Assembly (NCBI RefSeq): GCF_009827535.1
Contig: NZ_WTYN01000001.1
Coordinates: 1,736,001 to 1,800,000, forward strand
DNA length: 64,000 nt
Reading direction: 5' to 3'
Source: Qipengyuania oceanensis
Lineage (GTDB): Bacteria > Pseudomonadota > Alphaproteobacteria > Sphingomonadales > Sphingomonadaceae
Within the stretch, counting starts at the first letter, position 1, and the number at the start of each line of letters is the position of its first letter. Positions 34,826 through 43,441 of this stretch are shown here, piece after piece. The translations under genes were made by a program, and so were the position numbers. Under the pieces are notes generated by a model that saw only the letters and a list, made by a program, of their open reading frames with translations, was not told where the DNA came from and made no database searches.

Positions 34826-36304
34826 ATGCATACCGGACGCAACATCCTCGCCTTCTTCCTCATCGTGCTGCTGGGGCTGCTGTTCGTCGCAGCCTGGTTC
34901 GTTCAGGGCGACGATGCCAATCTCACCGTCGCGCAAGTCGCGGGGGCCGACCCGGTCCTCGAGGAGCCGAAGGCCGAGGCTTTTCCGACCGTCCAGATCG
35001 CCGAGCCGGTCGGCTGGGCCGCAGATGACGCGCCGAGCGCTGCGGCCGGTTTGGTCGTCACGCGTTTTGCCGAGGGGCTCGATCACCCGCGCACGATGCA
35101 TACGCTGCCAAACGGCGACGTCCTCGTCAGCCTGACGCGCGGACCCAAGGGTGAAGGCAAGGACGACGGTGGCATCATGCCGGCGATCCGGGGCTTCATC
35201 GAGAAGACGCTGTTCGAAAAGGCAGGCTCGGCCGGGCCGTCGCCCAATACCCTCTTGCTGCTGCGGGACAGCAACGGCGATGGGCGCGCCGACCAGCAGG
35301 TCGCACTGACGAAGGAACTCGATTCACCGTCGGGCATCGCCTGGAAAGACGGCAAGCTCTACGTCGCAAATCACGACGAAGTCCTTGAATTTGCATATGA
35401 ACTCGGTTCGACAACGCTTGCGGGAGAGCCGCGCAAGCTGATGGATCTGCCGGGCGGCGGTGGACACTGGATGCGCAATCTCGAGCTGAACGAAGCGGGC
35501 GACAAGCTTTACGTCGCGGTCGGCTCGGTCAGCAATATCGGCGAGCAGGGCATGGAGGTCGAGGAAGGCCGCGCCATGATCTGGGAATACGATTTCGCGA
35601 AGCAGGCCGCGCGTCCTTATGCGCAGGGACTGCGCAACCCCAACGGGCTCGACTGGAACCCGTGGAGCGGCGAGTTGTGGACGACGGTCAACGAGCGCGA
35701 CATGCTCGGCTCGGACCTCGTGCCGGATTACCTCACCAACGTGCCGGTGGGCGCGCAATACGGATGGCCGTGGATCTACTACAAGGACAATTACGATCGC
35801 CGGGTGAAAGAGCCGATGCCCGCCTATCTCCAGGAATATGCGCGCAATCCCGAATACGCGCTCGGGCCGCATGTCGCGGCGCTCGGTTTTGCCTTCACCC
35901 GCGAAGGCCAGAGGCTCGGATCGCAATTCGGGCAGGGCGCGATCATCGCCCGCCACGGCTCGTGGAACCGCAAGCCGCCGTCCGGCTATGATGTGGTCTA
36001 TGTCGCTTTCGACGATCGCGGCAATCCGCAGGGGCTGCCCAAGCCGCTGCTGACCGGGTTCCTCAACGGCGACGGCACGACCAAGGGCCGCCCGACGTGG
36101 GTGGCCTGGGCCGGAGACGGTGCGTTGCTGGTGAGCGACGATACCGCGGGGATCATCTGGCGGGTCATCGATCCCAAGGCTGCCCCGGGAGCGGCAATCG
36201 TGCGCAAGAAAGGCGAAAGCCTTAGGCCCACGCGTGAGTTGACCGGCGATCCGCGCGCGGCCTTCGGCGAGGAAGACTACGCTCGTATCGAGCCTGCCCA
36301 GTAA
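34826..36304 (+). CDS. PQQ-type sugar (sorbosone) dehydrogenase family protein, membrane anchored
   Basis: 492 residues. An N-terminal membrane anchor (ILAFFLIVLLGLLFVAAWF) is followed by a six-bladed propeller typical of soluble aldose/sorbosone dehydrogenases: GLDHPRTMHTLPNGDVLVS, LLLRDSNGDGRAD, YAQGLRNPNGLDWNPWSGELW, and ARHGSWNRKPPSGYDVVYV. Many members have unproven PQQ dependence. The start ATG 34826 is used; a GTG six bases upstream is possible. The catalytic domain would face the periplasm. Confidence 0.87.
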   Translation: MHTGRNILAFFLIVLLGLLFVAAWFVQGDDANLTVAQVAGADPVLEEPKAEAFPTVQIAEPVGWAADDAPSAAAGLVVTRFAEGLDHPRTMHTLPNGDVLVSLTRGPKGEGKDDGGIMPAIRGFIEKTLFEKAGSAGPSPNTLLLLRDSNGDGRADQQVALTKELDSPSGIAWKDGKLYVANHDEVLEFAYELGSTTLAGEPRKLMDLPGGGGHWMRNLELNEAGDKLYVAVGSVSNIGEQGMEVEEGRAMIWEYDFAKQAARPYAQGLRNPNGLDWNPWSGELWTTVNERDMLGSDLVPDYLTNVPVGAQYGWPWIYYKDNYDRRVKEPMPAYLQEYARNPEYALGPHVAALGFAFTREGQRLGSQFGQGAIIARHGSWNRKPPSGYDVVYVAFDDRGNPQGLPKPLLTGFLNGDGTTKGRPTWVAWAGDGALLVSDDTAGIIWRVIDPKAAPGAAIVRKKGESLRPTRELTGDPRAAFGEEDYARIEPAQ

Positions 36305-36310
36305 TTCTTG

Positions 36311-37141
36311 CTAGAGGGACTGTCCGGCGCGCCCGGCCAGTTCATTGGCGAATTGCCACGCGGTACGGCCCGAACGGCTTCCGCGTTGCCTGGCCCATTC
36401 GAGCGCGTCCTCCGTCTCGAACGCCAAGCCGAGCGCGTCGGCGTATCCGCGCACGATGTCGAGATAGTCGTCCTGCGAACACGCATGGAAGCCGAGAGAC
36501 AGGCCGAAGCGATCGGCTAGTGCGAGCTGGTCGTCGATCGCGTCGCGCGGATTGAGCGAACCGTCCTGCGCGCCGGCCTCGCGCTCGACGATCGCGCGCC
36601 GGTTCGACGTGACCGCAAGCCGGACGTTGGCCGGGCGGGCTTCTACGCCGCCGTCGAGCCAGCTGCGCAGGCGGCGTGCCTGTACACCGGCTTCCTCGCC
36701 GAAACCGAGGTCGTCGATATAGACGAGGAAATTGCGCTCGACCCGTCCGAGGACGGAGAACAGGCACGGCAGTTCGGCCAGCGCATCGCTCGCCACTTGG
36801 ACCAGCGCGATCGACGAACGGCGATCTTCCTGCACATCGCGCACGGTCGCGCGCACCACTGCCGACTTGCCCATTCCCCTTGCGCCCCACAGAAGCATAT
36901 CGTGAGCGGCGTGGCCGTCGGCGAGACGCTGCACGTTCTCGTGCACGATGCGCTTCTGCCGATCGATTCCGCGCAGTTGTTCCAGCCGGGGCGCCTTGAT
37001 GGCATCGACCGGGCGCGCTCCGCCCTGCGTCCAGACGTAGGCGGGGGCAGCCAGCCAGTCTGTATCGCCGGACTGGCGGGGGGCCAGGCGCTCGAGGGCA
37101 TCCGCGATCCGCGTCAGCAGCCGGTTGCGCTCGCGCCCCAC
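36311..37141 (-). CDS. DUF815 AAA+ ATPase
   Basis: 276 residues starting at GTG. Walker A is LLWGARGMGKSAVVRA and Walker B is NFLVYIDDLGF, with sensor-type SNRRAIVERE; the C-terminal helix has RSGRTAWQFANELAGRA. This matches the DUF815 family of stand-alone AAA+ proteins, whose role is unknown. It lies seven bases downstream of the acyl-CoA dehydrogenase gene, so they are probably co-transcribed. Confidence 0.88.
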   Translation of the reverse strand: MGRERNRLLTRIADALERLAPRQSGDTDWLAAPAYVWTQGGARPVDAIKAPRLEQLRGIDRQKRIVHENVQRLADGHAAHDMLLWGARGMGKSAVVRATVRDVQEDRRSSIALVQVASDALAELPCLFSVLGRVERNFLVYIDDLGFGEEAGVQARRLRSWLDGGVEARPANVRLAVTSNRRAIVEREAGAQDGSLNPRDAIDDQLALADRFGLSLGFHACSQDDYLDIVRGYADALGLAFETEDALEWARQRGSRSGRTAWQFANELAGRAGQSL

Positions 37142-37148
37142 CGGCCGA

Positions 37149-38888
37149 TCAGCCTACCAGAGCTTCGGCGCTCAATTGGTAGAGCAGCGCGGCCCCGTCC
37201 AGGGCAGAGGACTTGAGCCCGCTCGCTTCGGCGACGACGTGATCGAGGAAGAACCGCGTGGTCACCGCCTTAGATTTCGCCTGCGCAGCATTGTCGCTGC
37301 TCTTGAGCGAGCGGACTTGGCGGACAAGTTGCCAGCCGGCGACGGCCACGGCTGCCATAGTCGTGAAGGGAACGCTGCCCGCGAGCCGGTCGTCGAGGCT
37401 AGCGGTATCGGCCATCCATCGCGCGATCTCGCTGCAATCGCTTGCCAGCCCGGAAAGCCCGGCTTCCTCGCCGCAGTCCGCAACGATGTCGGCGAAGAGC
37501 GCCTGCATCGCCTCGCCGCCGTCCATGCCCAGCTTGCGCGTGACGAAATCGGCCGCCTGGATGCCGTTGGTCCCTTCGTAGATCGGTGCAATCCGCGCGT
37601 CGCGGTAGTGCTGCGCCGCGCCGGTTTCCTCGACGAAGCCCATGCCGCCGTGGACCTGCACCCCCAGGCTGGCGACCTCGATCCCGATGTCCGTGCCCCA
37701 TGCCTTGATCAGCGGGGTGAGGATTTCTCCGCGCATCCGTGCCGCCGCATCGCCGAGCGTGCCGCGATCGACCTGTCCTGCGGTGTAGTAAAGCAGTGCG
37801 CGCGAGCCCTCGGTCAGCGCCTTCATGCGCAGCAGCATCCGGCGCACGTCGGGATGGTCGACGATGGCGATGGGTTTGCGATCAGGGGAGCCTGCGCGGG
37901 CCGACTGGACGCGGTCCCTGGCATAGCCGAGCGCTTGCTGCGTTGCCCGCTCGCAGATCTGCACGCCCTGGTTGCCGACGTTGATGCGCGCATTGTTCAT
38001 CATCGTGAACATGGCTGCGAGCCCGCGGTTTTCCTCGCCGACGATCTCGCCGATGCATTCGTCGTTGTCGCCGTAGCTCATGACGCAGGTCGGCGAGGCG
38101 TTGATGCCCAGCTTGTGTTCAAGGCTGACGCACTTGAGATCGTTCTTCGGCCCGAGCGATCCGTCGGCCTTCACGTGATACTTAGGCACCACGAACAGCG
38201 AGATGCCGCGGCTACCCTCGGGCGCGTCGGGCGTGCGCGCGAGGACGAGGTGAATGATGTTCTCGGCCAGCTCGTGCTCGCCCCATGTGATGTAGATCTT
38301 CTGGCCCTGGATCCGGTACTTGCCGGCGTGCTCGCCATCGGTGATCGGCGTGGCGGTCGCCCGCAGAGCGCCGACGTCCGATCCGGCCTGCGGCTCGGTC
38401 AGATTCATCGTTCCGGACCATGCTCCGCTGACGAGCTTCGGCAGGTACATCTCCTGCTGCGCGCGCGAGCCATGCGCATCGAGCGCCTCGATCGCGCCCA
38501 CGCTCAGCATCGGGAGCAGGTTAAATGCCATGTTGGCCGTACCGAGATTCTCGAGCACGTTGCAGGCGAGGGTGAAGGGCAGGCCCTGTCCGCCGAAATC
38601 GACCGGGCTGGCGATCGCGTTCCACCCCTGCTCGACATAATGGGCGTAGGCTTCCTCGAAGCCGTCCGGCAGCCGCACGACGCCGTTCTCCAGCTTCGCG
38701 CCTTCGAGGTCGCCCTTGCGGTTGAGCGGCGCCCATTCGCCTGCAGCGAACTGGCCGATACCCTCGACGATGGCTTCGACCATGTCGGGTTCGGCGGCAG
38801 CGAAGCGCTCGCTCGCGGCCAGCTCCTCGATCCCGGCATTGACGCGAATGGCGAGCAGTTGGTCGGCGGTGGCGGGGGCGTAGGTCAC
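37149..38888 (-). CDS. Acyl-CoA dehydrogenase, long (~590 aa) class
   Basis: 579 residues. Flavin- and substrate-binding signatures are MNLTEPQAGSDVGALRATA, KIYITWGEHELAENIIH and GGMGFVEETGAAQHYRDARI, ending in IAPIYEGTNGIQAADFV with the catalytic-type Glu; a C-terminal helical extension follows. This class oxidises acyl-CoA in beta-oxidation or related catabolism using FAD and ETF. I chose GTG 38888 because agaggaag lies five bases upstream and homology starts at once (VTYAPATADQLLAI); an ATG at 38945 would run into the divergent tsaC-like gene. Confidence 0.93.
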   Translation of the reverse strand: MTYAPATADQLLAIRVNAGIEELAASERFAAAEPDMVEAIVEGIGQFAAGEWAPLNRKGDLEGAKLENGVVRLPDGFEEAYAHYVEQGWNAIASPVDFGGQGLPFTLACNVLENLGTANMAFNLLPMLSVGAIEALDAHGSRAQQEMYLPKLVSGAWSGTMNLTEPQAGSDVGALRATATPITDGEHAGKYRIQGQKIYITWGEHELAENIIHLVLARTPDAPEGSRGISLFVVPKYHVKADGSLGPKNDLKCVSLEHKLGINASPTCVMSYGDNDECIGEIVGEENRGLAAMFTMMNNARINVGNQGVQICERATQQALGYARDRVQSARAGSPDRKPIAIVDHPDVRRMLLRMKALTEGSRALLYYTAGQVDRGTLGDAAARMRGEILTPLIKAWGTDIGIEVASLGVQVHGGMGFVEETGAAQHYRDARIAPIYEGTNGIQAADFVTRKLGMDGGEAMQALFADIVADCGEEAGLSGLASDCSEIARWMADTASLDDRLAGSVPFTTMAAVAVAGWQLVRQVRSLKSSDNAAQAKSKAVTTRFFLDHVVAEASGLKSSALDGAALLYQLSAEALVG

Positions 38889-38934
38889 GTGCTTCCTCTT
38901 GGCTTTGCTGCCCCGCGCATATAGCGCGCCGGGC

Positions 38935-39891
38935 ATGACCGGCAAGAACGCTACGGAAACGCTACGGGCTGATGCGGCCGGAATCGCGCGCGCCGCTGCG
39001 ATTTTGCGGGATGGCGGGCTGGTCGCCTTGCCGACCGAGACGGTCTACGGCCTTGGCGCCCGCGCCGACAGCGACGAGGCCGTGGCGCGCATCTACGAGG
39101 CCAAGGGACGGCCGAGCTTCAATCCCCTCATCGTCCATGTCGCGTCGACGGACCAAGCGGAGCGGCTGGCCGTATTCGACGAGCGGGCGCGTGTCCTCGC
39201 CGATCGTTTCTGGCCGGGCCCGCTGACGATGGTGCTTCCCTTGCGTGACGATGCCGGGCTGGCAGGGGCGGTGAGTGCCGGCCTTCCGACCATCGCCCTT
39301 AGAGTACCGGGGCACCCCGTCATGCGCGCCGTACTCGATGCTGGCGGCGTGCCGCTCGCGGCACCTTCGGCGAACCGCAGTGAATCCGTCAGCCCGACCA
39401 GCGTGGCGCATGTCCTCGCCACGCTCGATGGCCGGATCGACGCCGTGATCGACGGCGGACTCTGCGAGCAGGGACTGGAATCGACTATCGTCGTCCTGCG
39501 TGGTTCTGCTGGCCGACCGGCTGGCTGGAGCTTGTTGCGGCCGGGACCCGTGACGCTCGCCAAAATTCACGCGGAACTGGGTCCGCCGCAGGACGGCCCC
39601 GCCGACCGGATCGAAGCGCCAGGCCAGCTTGCCAGGCATTATTCGCCGGGAAAGCCAGTGCGGCTTGATGCGGACGAGGCGCAGGCGGACGAGTTTTTCA
39701 TCGGGTTCGGCGCGATCGCGGGAGATGTCTCGCTGTCACCTGTCGGCGATCTCGCACAGGCAGCCGCCCGGCTCTATTCCTGCCTTCACGAAGGCGCGCG
39801 TTCGGAAAAGCCCCGGATCGCGGTCGCCCCGATCCCGGCGACAGAGATCGGGATCGCCATCAACGACCGGCTGCGGCGCGCCGCGACCTAG
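38935..39891 (+). CDS. L-threonylcarbamoyladenylate synthase (Sua5/YrdC)
   Basis: 318 residues, the two-domain Sua5 form. The YrdC domain shows GGLVALPTETVYGLGARADS, KGRPSFNPLIVHV and AAPSANRSESVSPTS; the C-terminal Sua5 domain begins after RPGPVTLAKIHAEL and carries PGQLARHYSPGKPVRL. It makes threonylcarbamoyl-AMP for the t6A37 modification of ANN-decoding tRNAs. Its stop overlaps that of the converging lipoprotein gene (CTAG). Confidence 0.94.
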   Translation: MTGKNATETLRADAAGIARAAAILRDGGLVALPTETVYGLGARADSDEAVARIYEAKGRPSFNPLIVHVASTDQAERLAVFDERARVLADRFWPGPLTMVLPLRDDAGLAGAVSAGLPTIALRVPGHPVMRAVLDAGGVPLAAPSANRSESVSPTSVAHVLATLDGRIDAVIDGGLCEQGLESTIVVLRGSAGRPAGWSLLRPGPVTLAKIHAELGPPQDGPADRIEAPGQLARHYSPGKPVRLDADEAQADEFFIGFGAIAGDVSLSPVGDLAQAAARLYSCLHEGARSEKPRIAVAPIPATEIGIAINDRLRRAAT

Positions 39892-40220
39892 TCTTTGTCG
39901 AGCTCGGCCGGGATCGTCGGGACGATGAGCTGGATCTCGGCATAGGTGTCGCGCGCATCGTCGCAGGAACGACGGTTGCCGTCGGCGCACTCCTGCAACT
40001 GCTCCTGATATTGCCGTTCCAGCTTGCCGAGTTGCTCTTCGCGCTTGCGAATCTCGCGCCCGCGCTTCTCGTCGGCCTCGGACTGGCTGGTGGTCGCGAG
40101 ATCGACCCCCTTGCTGACGGCCTTCACCGGCAAGGTGACGACGTCGTAGGCGGCCTTGGCGATGCAGCCGGGAAGGGCGAGGATCGCGACAAGCAGGAGA
40201 GGGGAAAGGGCGCGGCGCAT
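39888..40220 (-). CDS. Small predicted lipoprotein
   Basis: 110 residues. A lipoprotein signal peptide ends in the lipobox LPGC (Cys at residue 19). The mature part is short and helical, with a strongly charged coiled-coil-like segment (EADEKRGREIRKREEQLGKL) and two cysteines (QECADGNRRSC) likely disulfide-bonded. I do not recognise a family. It sits alone after the Sua5 gene. Confidence 0.75.
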   Translation of the reverse strand: MRRALSPLLLVAILALPGCIAKAAYDVVTLPVKAVSKGVDLATTSQSEADEKRGREIRKREEQLGKLERQYQEQLQECADGNRRSCDDARDTYAEIQLIVPTIPAELDKD

Positions 40221-40296
40221 GAGGAGGACTGTTTCTCATGCGCCGCATAAGGACAAGGGCTTTGCGGTGTGATGAACGCCGCGGCCGCCAAGGGTT

Positions 40297-41103
40297 CTAC
40301 GGCGTCTCGCCGGTATCCTCGGCCGGGGCCGCATCGTCGGTTTGCGTTTCGGTTGCCGGCTGGGCAGGGCCGGACTGGCAGGTCAGCGTCCCCGAGCCCA
40401 CGGACTTTATGGTGCACTTGGCGCTGCCGGTGACCCGGACGTCGCCGGAACCGATGATGTTGCCTTCGACCCGTCCTTCGGATGCGAACTCCGCATCGCC
40501 CGATCCGGCGATATTGAGTTCCGCGCGCTCGGCCGAAAGGCCGGCCATGCGGGCGCTGCCGGAACCCGCCAGGTTGAGTTCCAGTCGGTCGACCGTCCCC
40601 GCAGCCTCGATTCCGCCCGAACCGGCGATGACGACTTCCAGCTTCTCGCTCCGGACCTGCGCCACCTTGATCTTGCCCGATCCGCCGATCGCGATCTCGG
40701 AACTTGCAGCGAGTGTGGCCGCCTCGATCGTGCCCGAACCGGCGATCACGAGATTGTCGGGAGCAGGCATGGTGACGCGAACTTGCGCAGTACCATCGAC
40801 CCGGTCCGCCTTGGGATCGCGAAGGATCGCGAGCGTGCCATCGTCGATCGCGAACCGCAGCACTTCCGCGACGGCAGGATCGCCGCCGACTTCGATGGCC
40901 AGCGTCTCGCCCTCGGCGAGGATGACCGTGTCGGGACCGGCAAGGACGATCTTCGTCGGGGCCGGACCGGACGTGTCGAGTTCGGTCAGCGGCACGCCCT
41001 CGGTGTCGCCAACGGTGATCGTGGCATTGTCACAACCCGCCAGGCCAGCGGCGAAGGCAATCGCCACAATGGGCGCTATACCCCTGATGATCTTGTGCAG
41101 CAT
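40297..41103 (-). CDS. DUF2807 (head GIN) lipoprotein with G-S-G repeats
   Basis: 268 residues. Lipobox LAGC (Cys near 24) gives a lipoprotein. From about residue 115, a repeat unit of roughly 18-22 residues carries the core [IL]-x-G-S-G seven times (IAGSGTIEAA, IGGSGKIKVA, IAGSGGIEAA, LAGSGSARMA, IAGSGDAEFA, IIGSGDVRVT, SVGSGTLTC), as in DUF2807 beta-solenoid proteins. The tail is acidic and Pro/Ala-rich. Many DUF2807 proteins are called adhesin-like, without direct proof. It is followed upstream by carD. Confidence 0.87.
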   Translation of the reverse strand: MLHKIIRGIAPIVAIAFAAGLAGCDNATITVGDTEGVPLTELDTSGPAPTKIVLAGPDTVILAEGETLAIEVGGDPAVAEVLRFAIDDGTLAILRDPKADRVDGTAQVRVTMPAPDNLVIAGSGTIEAATLAASSEIAIGGSGKIKVAQVRSEKLEVVIAGSGGIEAAGTVDRLELNLAGSGSARMAGLSAERAELNIAGSGDAEFASEGRVEGNIIGSGDVRVTGSAKCTIKSVGSGTLTCQSGPAQPATETQTDDAAPAEDTGETP

Positions 41104-41181
41104 GTCGAACTCCCTTGCGATTGTGTATTGCCTACATAATACAGCAAGGGACGTGATGCAAGAGCGGTGCGCAGCTGCACG

Positions 41182-41208
41182 AAAAAGGGCCGCCGTCGCC
41201 GGCAGCCC
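41182..41208 (-). terminator. Terminator after carD
   Basis: On the minus strand gggctgccg pairs with cggcggccc around a four-base loop and is followed by five Ts. It lies 28 bases past the carD stop, separating it from the DUF2807 gene. Confidence 0.85.
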
Positions 41209-41235
41209 TTCGTTCGACTATCGATGATCGCCCGC

Positions 41236-41769
41236 TCAGGCGTCTTCGGCGTTGTCGTAATATTGCGGAGCGTGTTCGCGCAGCACCTCCAGGATCTTCT
41301 CGAGAGCCGCCGGCTCGTCGGTTTTTTCCATGGCGGCGAGTTCGCGGGCCAGGCGGCTCGAAGCCGCTTCGAAGATCTGCCGCTCGGAGTAGCTCTGCTC
41401 CGGCTGGTCCTCGGGGCGGAACAGGTCGCGCGTCACTTCGGCGATCAGAACGATCTCGCCCGAGTTGATCTTGGCTTCGTATTCCTGCGCGCGGCGCGAC
41501 CACATGGTGCGCTTGACCTTGGGCTTGCCCTTGAGGGTCTCCATCGCTTCCTTGAGCGTCTTGTCGCTCGAAAGCTTGCGCATGCCGATCGATTCGACCT
41601 TATTGGTCGGAACGCGCAGCGTCATGCGCTCCTTCTCGAAGCGCAGCACGTACAGTTCCAGCTGCATGCCGGCGATTTCTTCATTCTGCAGCTCGATCAC
41701 ACGACCGACGCCGTGCTTGGGGTAGACGACATAATCGCCGACATCGAAGGCGAGAGCGCTGTCTGCCAT
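41236..41769 (-). CDS. carD: CarD family transcriptional regulator
   Basis: 177 residues. The N-terminal RNA-polymerase-interaction (Tudor-like) domain reads FDVGDYVVYPKHGVGRVIEL and RVPTNKVESIGMRKL; the C-terminal helical DNA-binding domain has KRTMWSRRAQEYEAKINSG and ARELAAMEKTDEPAALEKI. CarD binds the polymerase beta subunit and stabilises open complexes, notably at rRNA promoters. The ATG at 41769 is at the start of homology. It has its own terminator. Confidence 0.94.
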   Translation of the reverse strand: MADSALAFDVGDYVVYPKHGVGRVIELQNEEIAGMQLELYVLRFEKERMTLRVPTNKVESIGMRKLSSDKTLKEAMETLKGKPKVKRTMWSRRAQEYEAKINSGEIVLIAEVTRDLFRPEDQPEQSYSERQIFEAASSRLARELAAMEKTDEPAALEKILEVLREHAPQYYDNAEDA

Positions 41770-41969
41770 GAAAAGTCCTTTCCTCGGTGGAAGCGCGGAC
41801 AACAAGGCGACAAGACCCTCTGCGACCGTGCCCGCGGCGCGGTCGAAACCGGTTCTGCGCTGTCGCTGATGCTCCTGCTCTTCCAGCTTAGCCACTCTGC
41901 CGCCGGAGGAGGTTCCGGCGCAGTTGTTGCATTATATAGCACAGCCGCAACAAAATTGCGAGTCGGAGC

Positions 41970-42749
41970 TTACGCTGATTCGCTCCGGGCCTGCGCGACG
42001 GCATTGAACTCGCCGCCCAAGAGGAGAAGATAAGCGCTCAGGTATAGCCAGGTGACCAGCACGACGACCGCGCCGAGCGAGCCGTAGGTCGCGTTGTAGT
42101 TGCCGAAATTGGCGACATACATGCCGAATGCACCGGTTGCGGCAAGCCAGCCGAGCGCGAACAGCACCGCCCCCGGCAGGACATCGCGCCAGTCCGGATG
42201 GGCGCGGTGCGGTGCAATCCGGTAAAGGACGGCAGCGCCGCCAACGGCGGCGAGCAGCATCGCCGCGTAGCCGGCGATCGCCCCCGCGCCTCCGCCGATG
42301 GTGGCTGTGAAGGCGAGCAGGGCGGCAACGATGCCTACGCCTGCCGCACCCAGCGCCGTGATGCCCAGCGCGGCAAGGGTCCGCCGCACGAAGCTGCGTC
42401 CTTCCGCGATGCCATAGGCTACATTGAGGGCAATGATGATGGAACCGGCCGCGTTGCGTGCGCCGATGAGGGAGAGAACGAGCGATGCCAGAAGCCCGAG
42501 ACTGAGCCCGGTCGACGGTTCGGACGTCATCTCGGCAAGCTGGTCGCCGATCAGTTCTGCGGCCGAAGCGGGTAGCGCGCCGGCGAGAAAGTCGATGTGC
42601 CTTGCCACCGTGTCTGGCCCTGCGAACAGCCCGTACCCCAGCACCACCGACGCCAGGAGCGGCACCATCGCGAGGAACGCGTAATAGGCGATGCCCGCCG
42701 AAAGCAGGCTGGCGTTATGCTCGCCACTACGGGCAATTGCTGCCCGCAA
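41970..42749 (-). CDS. YihY/BrkB family membrane protein
   Basis: 259 residues with about six transmembrane helices: AGIAYYAFLAMVPLLASVVL, LGLLASLVLSLIGARNA and VVVLVTWLYLSAYLLLLGGE among them. The family signature region is near the N-terminus. Once called ribonuclease BN or BrkB; its molecular role is unsettled. The only plausible start nearby is a TTG at 42749; upstream codons remain open in the same frame back to the fdxA stop at 42795, 48 bases away, so the start is uncertain. Confidence 0.85.
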   Translation of the reverse strand: MRAAIARSGEHNASLLSAGIAYYAFLAMVPLLASVVLGYGLFAGPDTVARHIDFLAGALPASAAELIGDQLAEMTSEPSTGLSLGLLASLVLSLIGARNAAGSIIIALNVAYGIAEGRSFVRRTLAALGITALGAAGVGIVAALLAFTATIGGGAGAIAGYAAMLLAAVGGAAVLYRIAPHRAHPDWRDVLPGAVLFALGWLAATGAFGMYVANFGNYNATYGSLGAVVVLVTWLYLSAYLLLLGGEFNAVAQARSESA

Positions 42750-42794
42750 GCGGGCGATCAGGCTGGTGACACGCTCGATCTCGGCGTTTGCCGG

Positions 42795-43133
42795 TCAGTC
42801 GCCCTCGCCGGGCTCGGGGGTGAAGTACTTCTCGTACTTGCCCTCTTCGCCCTTGTGCTCGTCGGCATCTTCGGGCGGCGCCTTCTGGCTGGTGATGTTC
42901 GGCCACTCGGCGGAGAACTTCGTATTGATCTCGAGCCATTTCTCGAGCCCGCTTTCGGTGTCGGGCAGGATCGCTTCCGCCGGACATTCGGGTTCGCACA
43001 CACCGCAATCGATGCATTCGCTGGGGTTGATCACCAGCATCGTCTCGCCTTCGTAGAAGCAATCGACCGGGCATACCTCGACACAATCGGTGTACTTGCA
43101 CTTGATGCACGCGTCGGTGACGACATAGGTCAT
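42795..43133 (-). CDS. fdxA: Seven-iron ferredoxin FdxA
   Basis: 112 residues. Cysteines C9, C12, C17, C21, C25, C40, C43, C46 and C50 reproduce the spacing of Azotobacter FdI: C9, C17 and C50 for the 3Fe-4S cluster; C21, C40, C43 and C46 for the 4Fe-4S cluster. The acidic tail (TPEPGEGD) is usual. It is an electron carrier of uncertain partner. It overlaps the S4-domain gene by ATGA. Confidence 0.94.
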   Translation of the reverse strand: MTYVVTDACIKCKYTDCVEVCPVDCFYEGETMLVINPSECIDCGVCEPECPAEAILPDTESGLEKWLEINTKFSAEWPNITSQKAPPEDADEHKGEEGKYEKYFTPEPGEGD

Positions 43134-43441
43134 GGGCGATTTTCCCCTGGAATTGGCACTATCGAACCGGCTGCTAGTTTGCTTTCACCTGCCGGGTCAA
43201 GCGCTCTGTAATGGCCTTGTGCCTCGCTAGCAGGGCCGCGGCGTGCAGGCAGGCTGGTAATTTCGATAATCCGCACTCCGCCCGGAAGCGGAATGGTCAG
43301 CACGTCGCCCGCGGCAACGGCATGGCACGGCCTCGACACGCGCTGCCCGTTGCACCGCACGTGCCCCTCCTCGACCAGGCGCCTAGCGATGCTCCTGCTC
43401 TTGGAGAAACGCAGCCAGAAGAGCGCGAGGTCGAGCCGCAT
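43130..43441 (-). CDS. S4-domain RNA-binding protein (Hsp15-like)
   Basis: 103 residues. The S4 fold is clear: [38 protein letters not shown] and [12 protein letters not shown]. Hsp15-type proteins bind 50S subunits with stalled nascent chains; function here is by family only. The start abuts the helicase stop (TGA-ATG) and the end overlaps fdxA by ATGA, so the three form one operon. Confidence 0.9.
   Translation of the reverse strand: MRLDLALFWLRFSKSRSIARRLVEEGHVRCNGQRVSRPCHAVAAGDVLTIPLPGGVRIIEITSLPARRGPASEAQGHYRALDPAGESKLAAGSIVPIPGENRP

Noticed and set aside
37170-37189. tRNA D-arm-like sequence (gctcaattggtagagcagcg)
   Set aside because: It lies inside the 3' end of the acyl-CoA dehydrogenase gene and is not followed by an anticodon stem or a T-arm.
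37125-38924. 599-codon open frame on the plus strand
   Set aside because: Antisense to the acyl-CoA dehydrogenase; low-complexity translation with no recognisable family.
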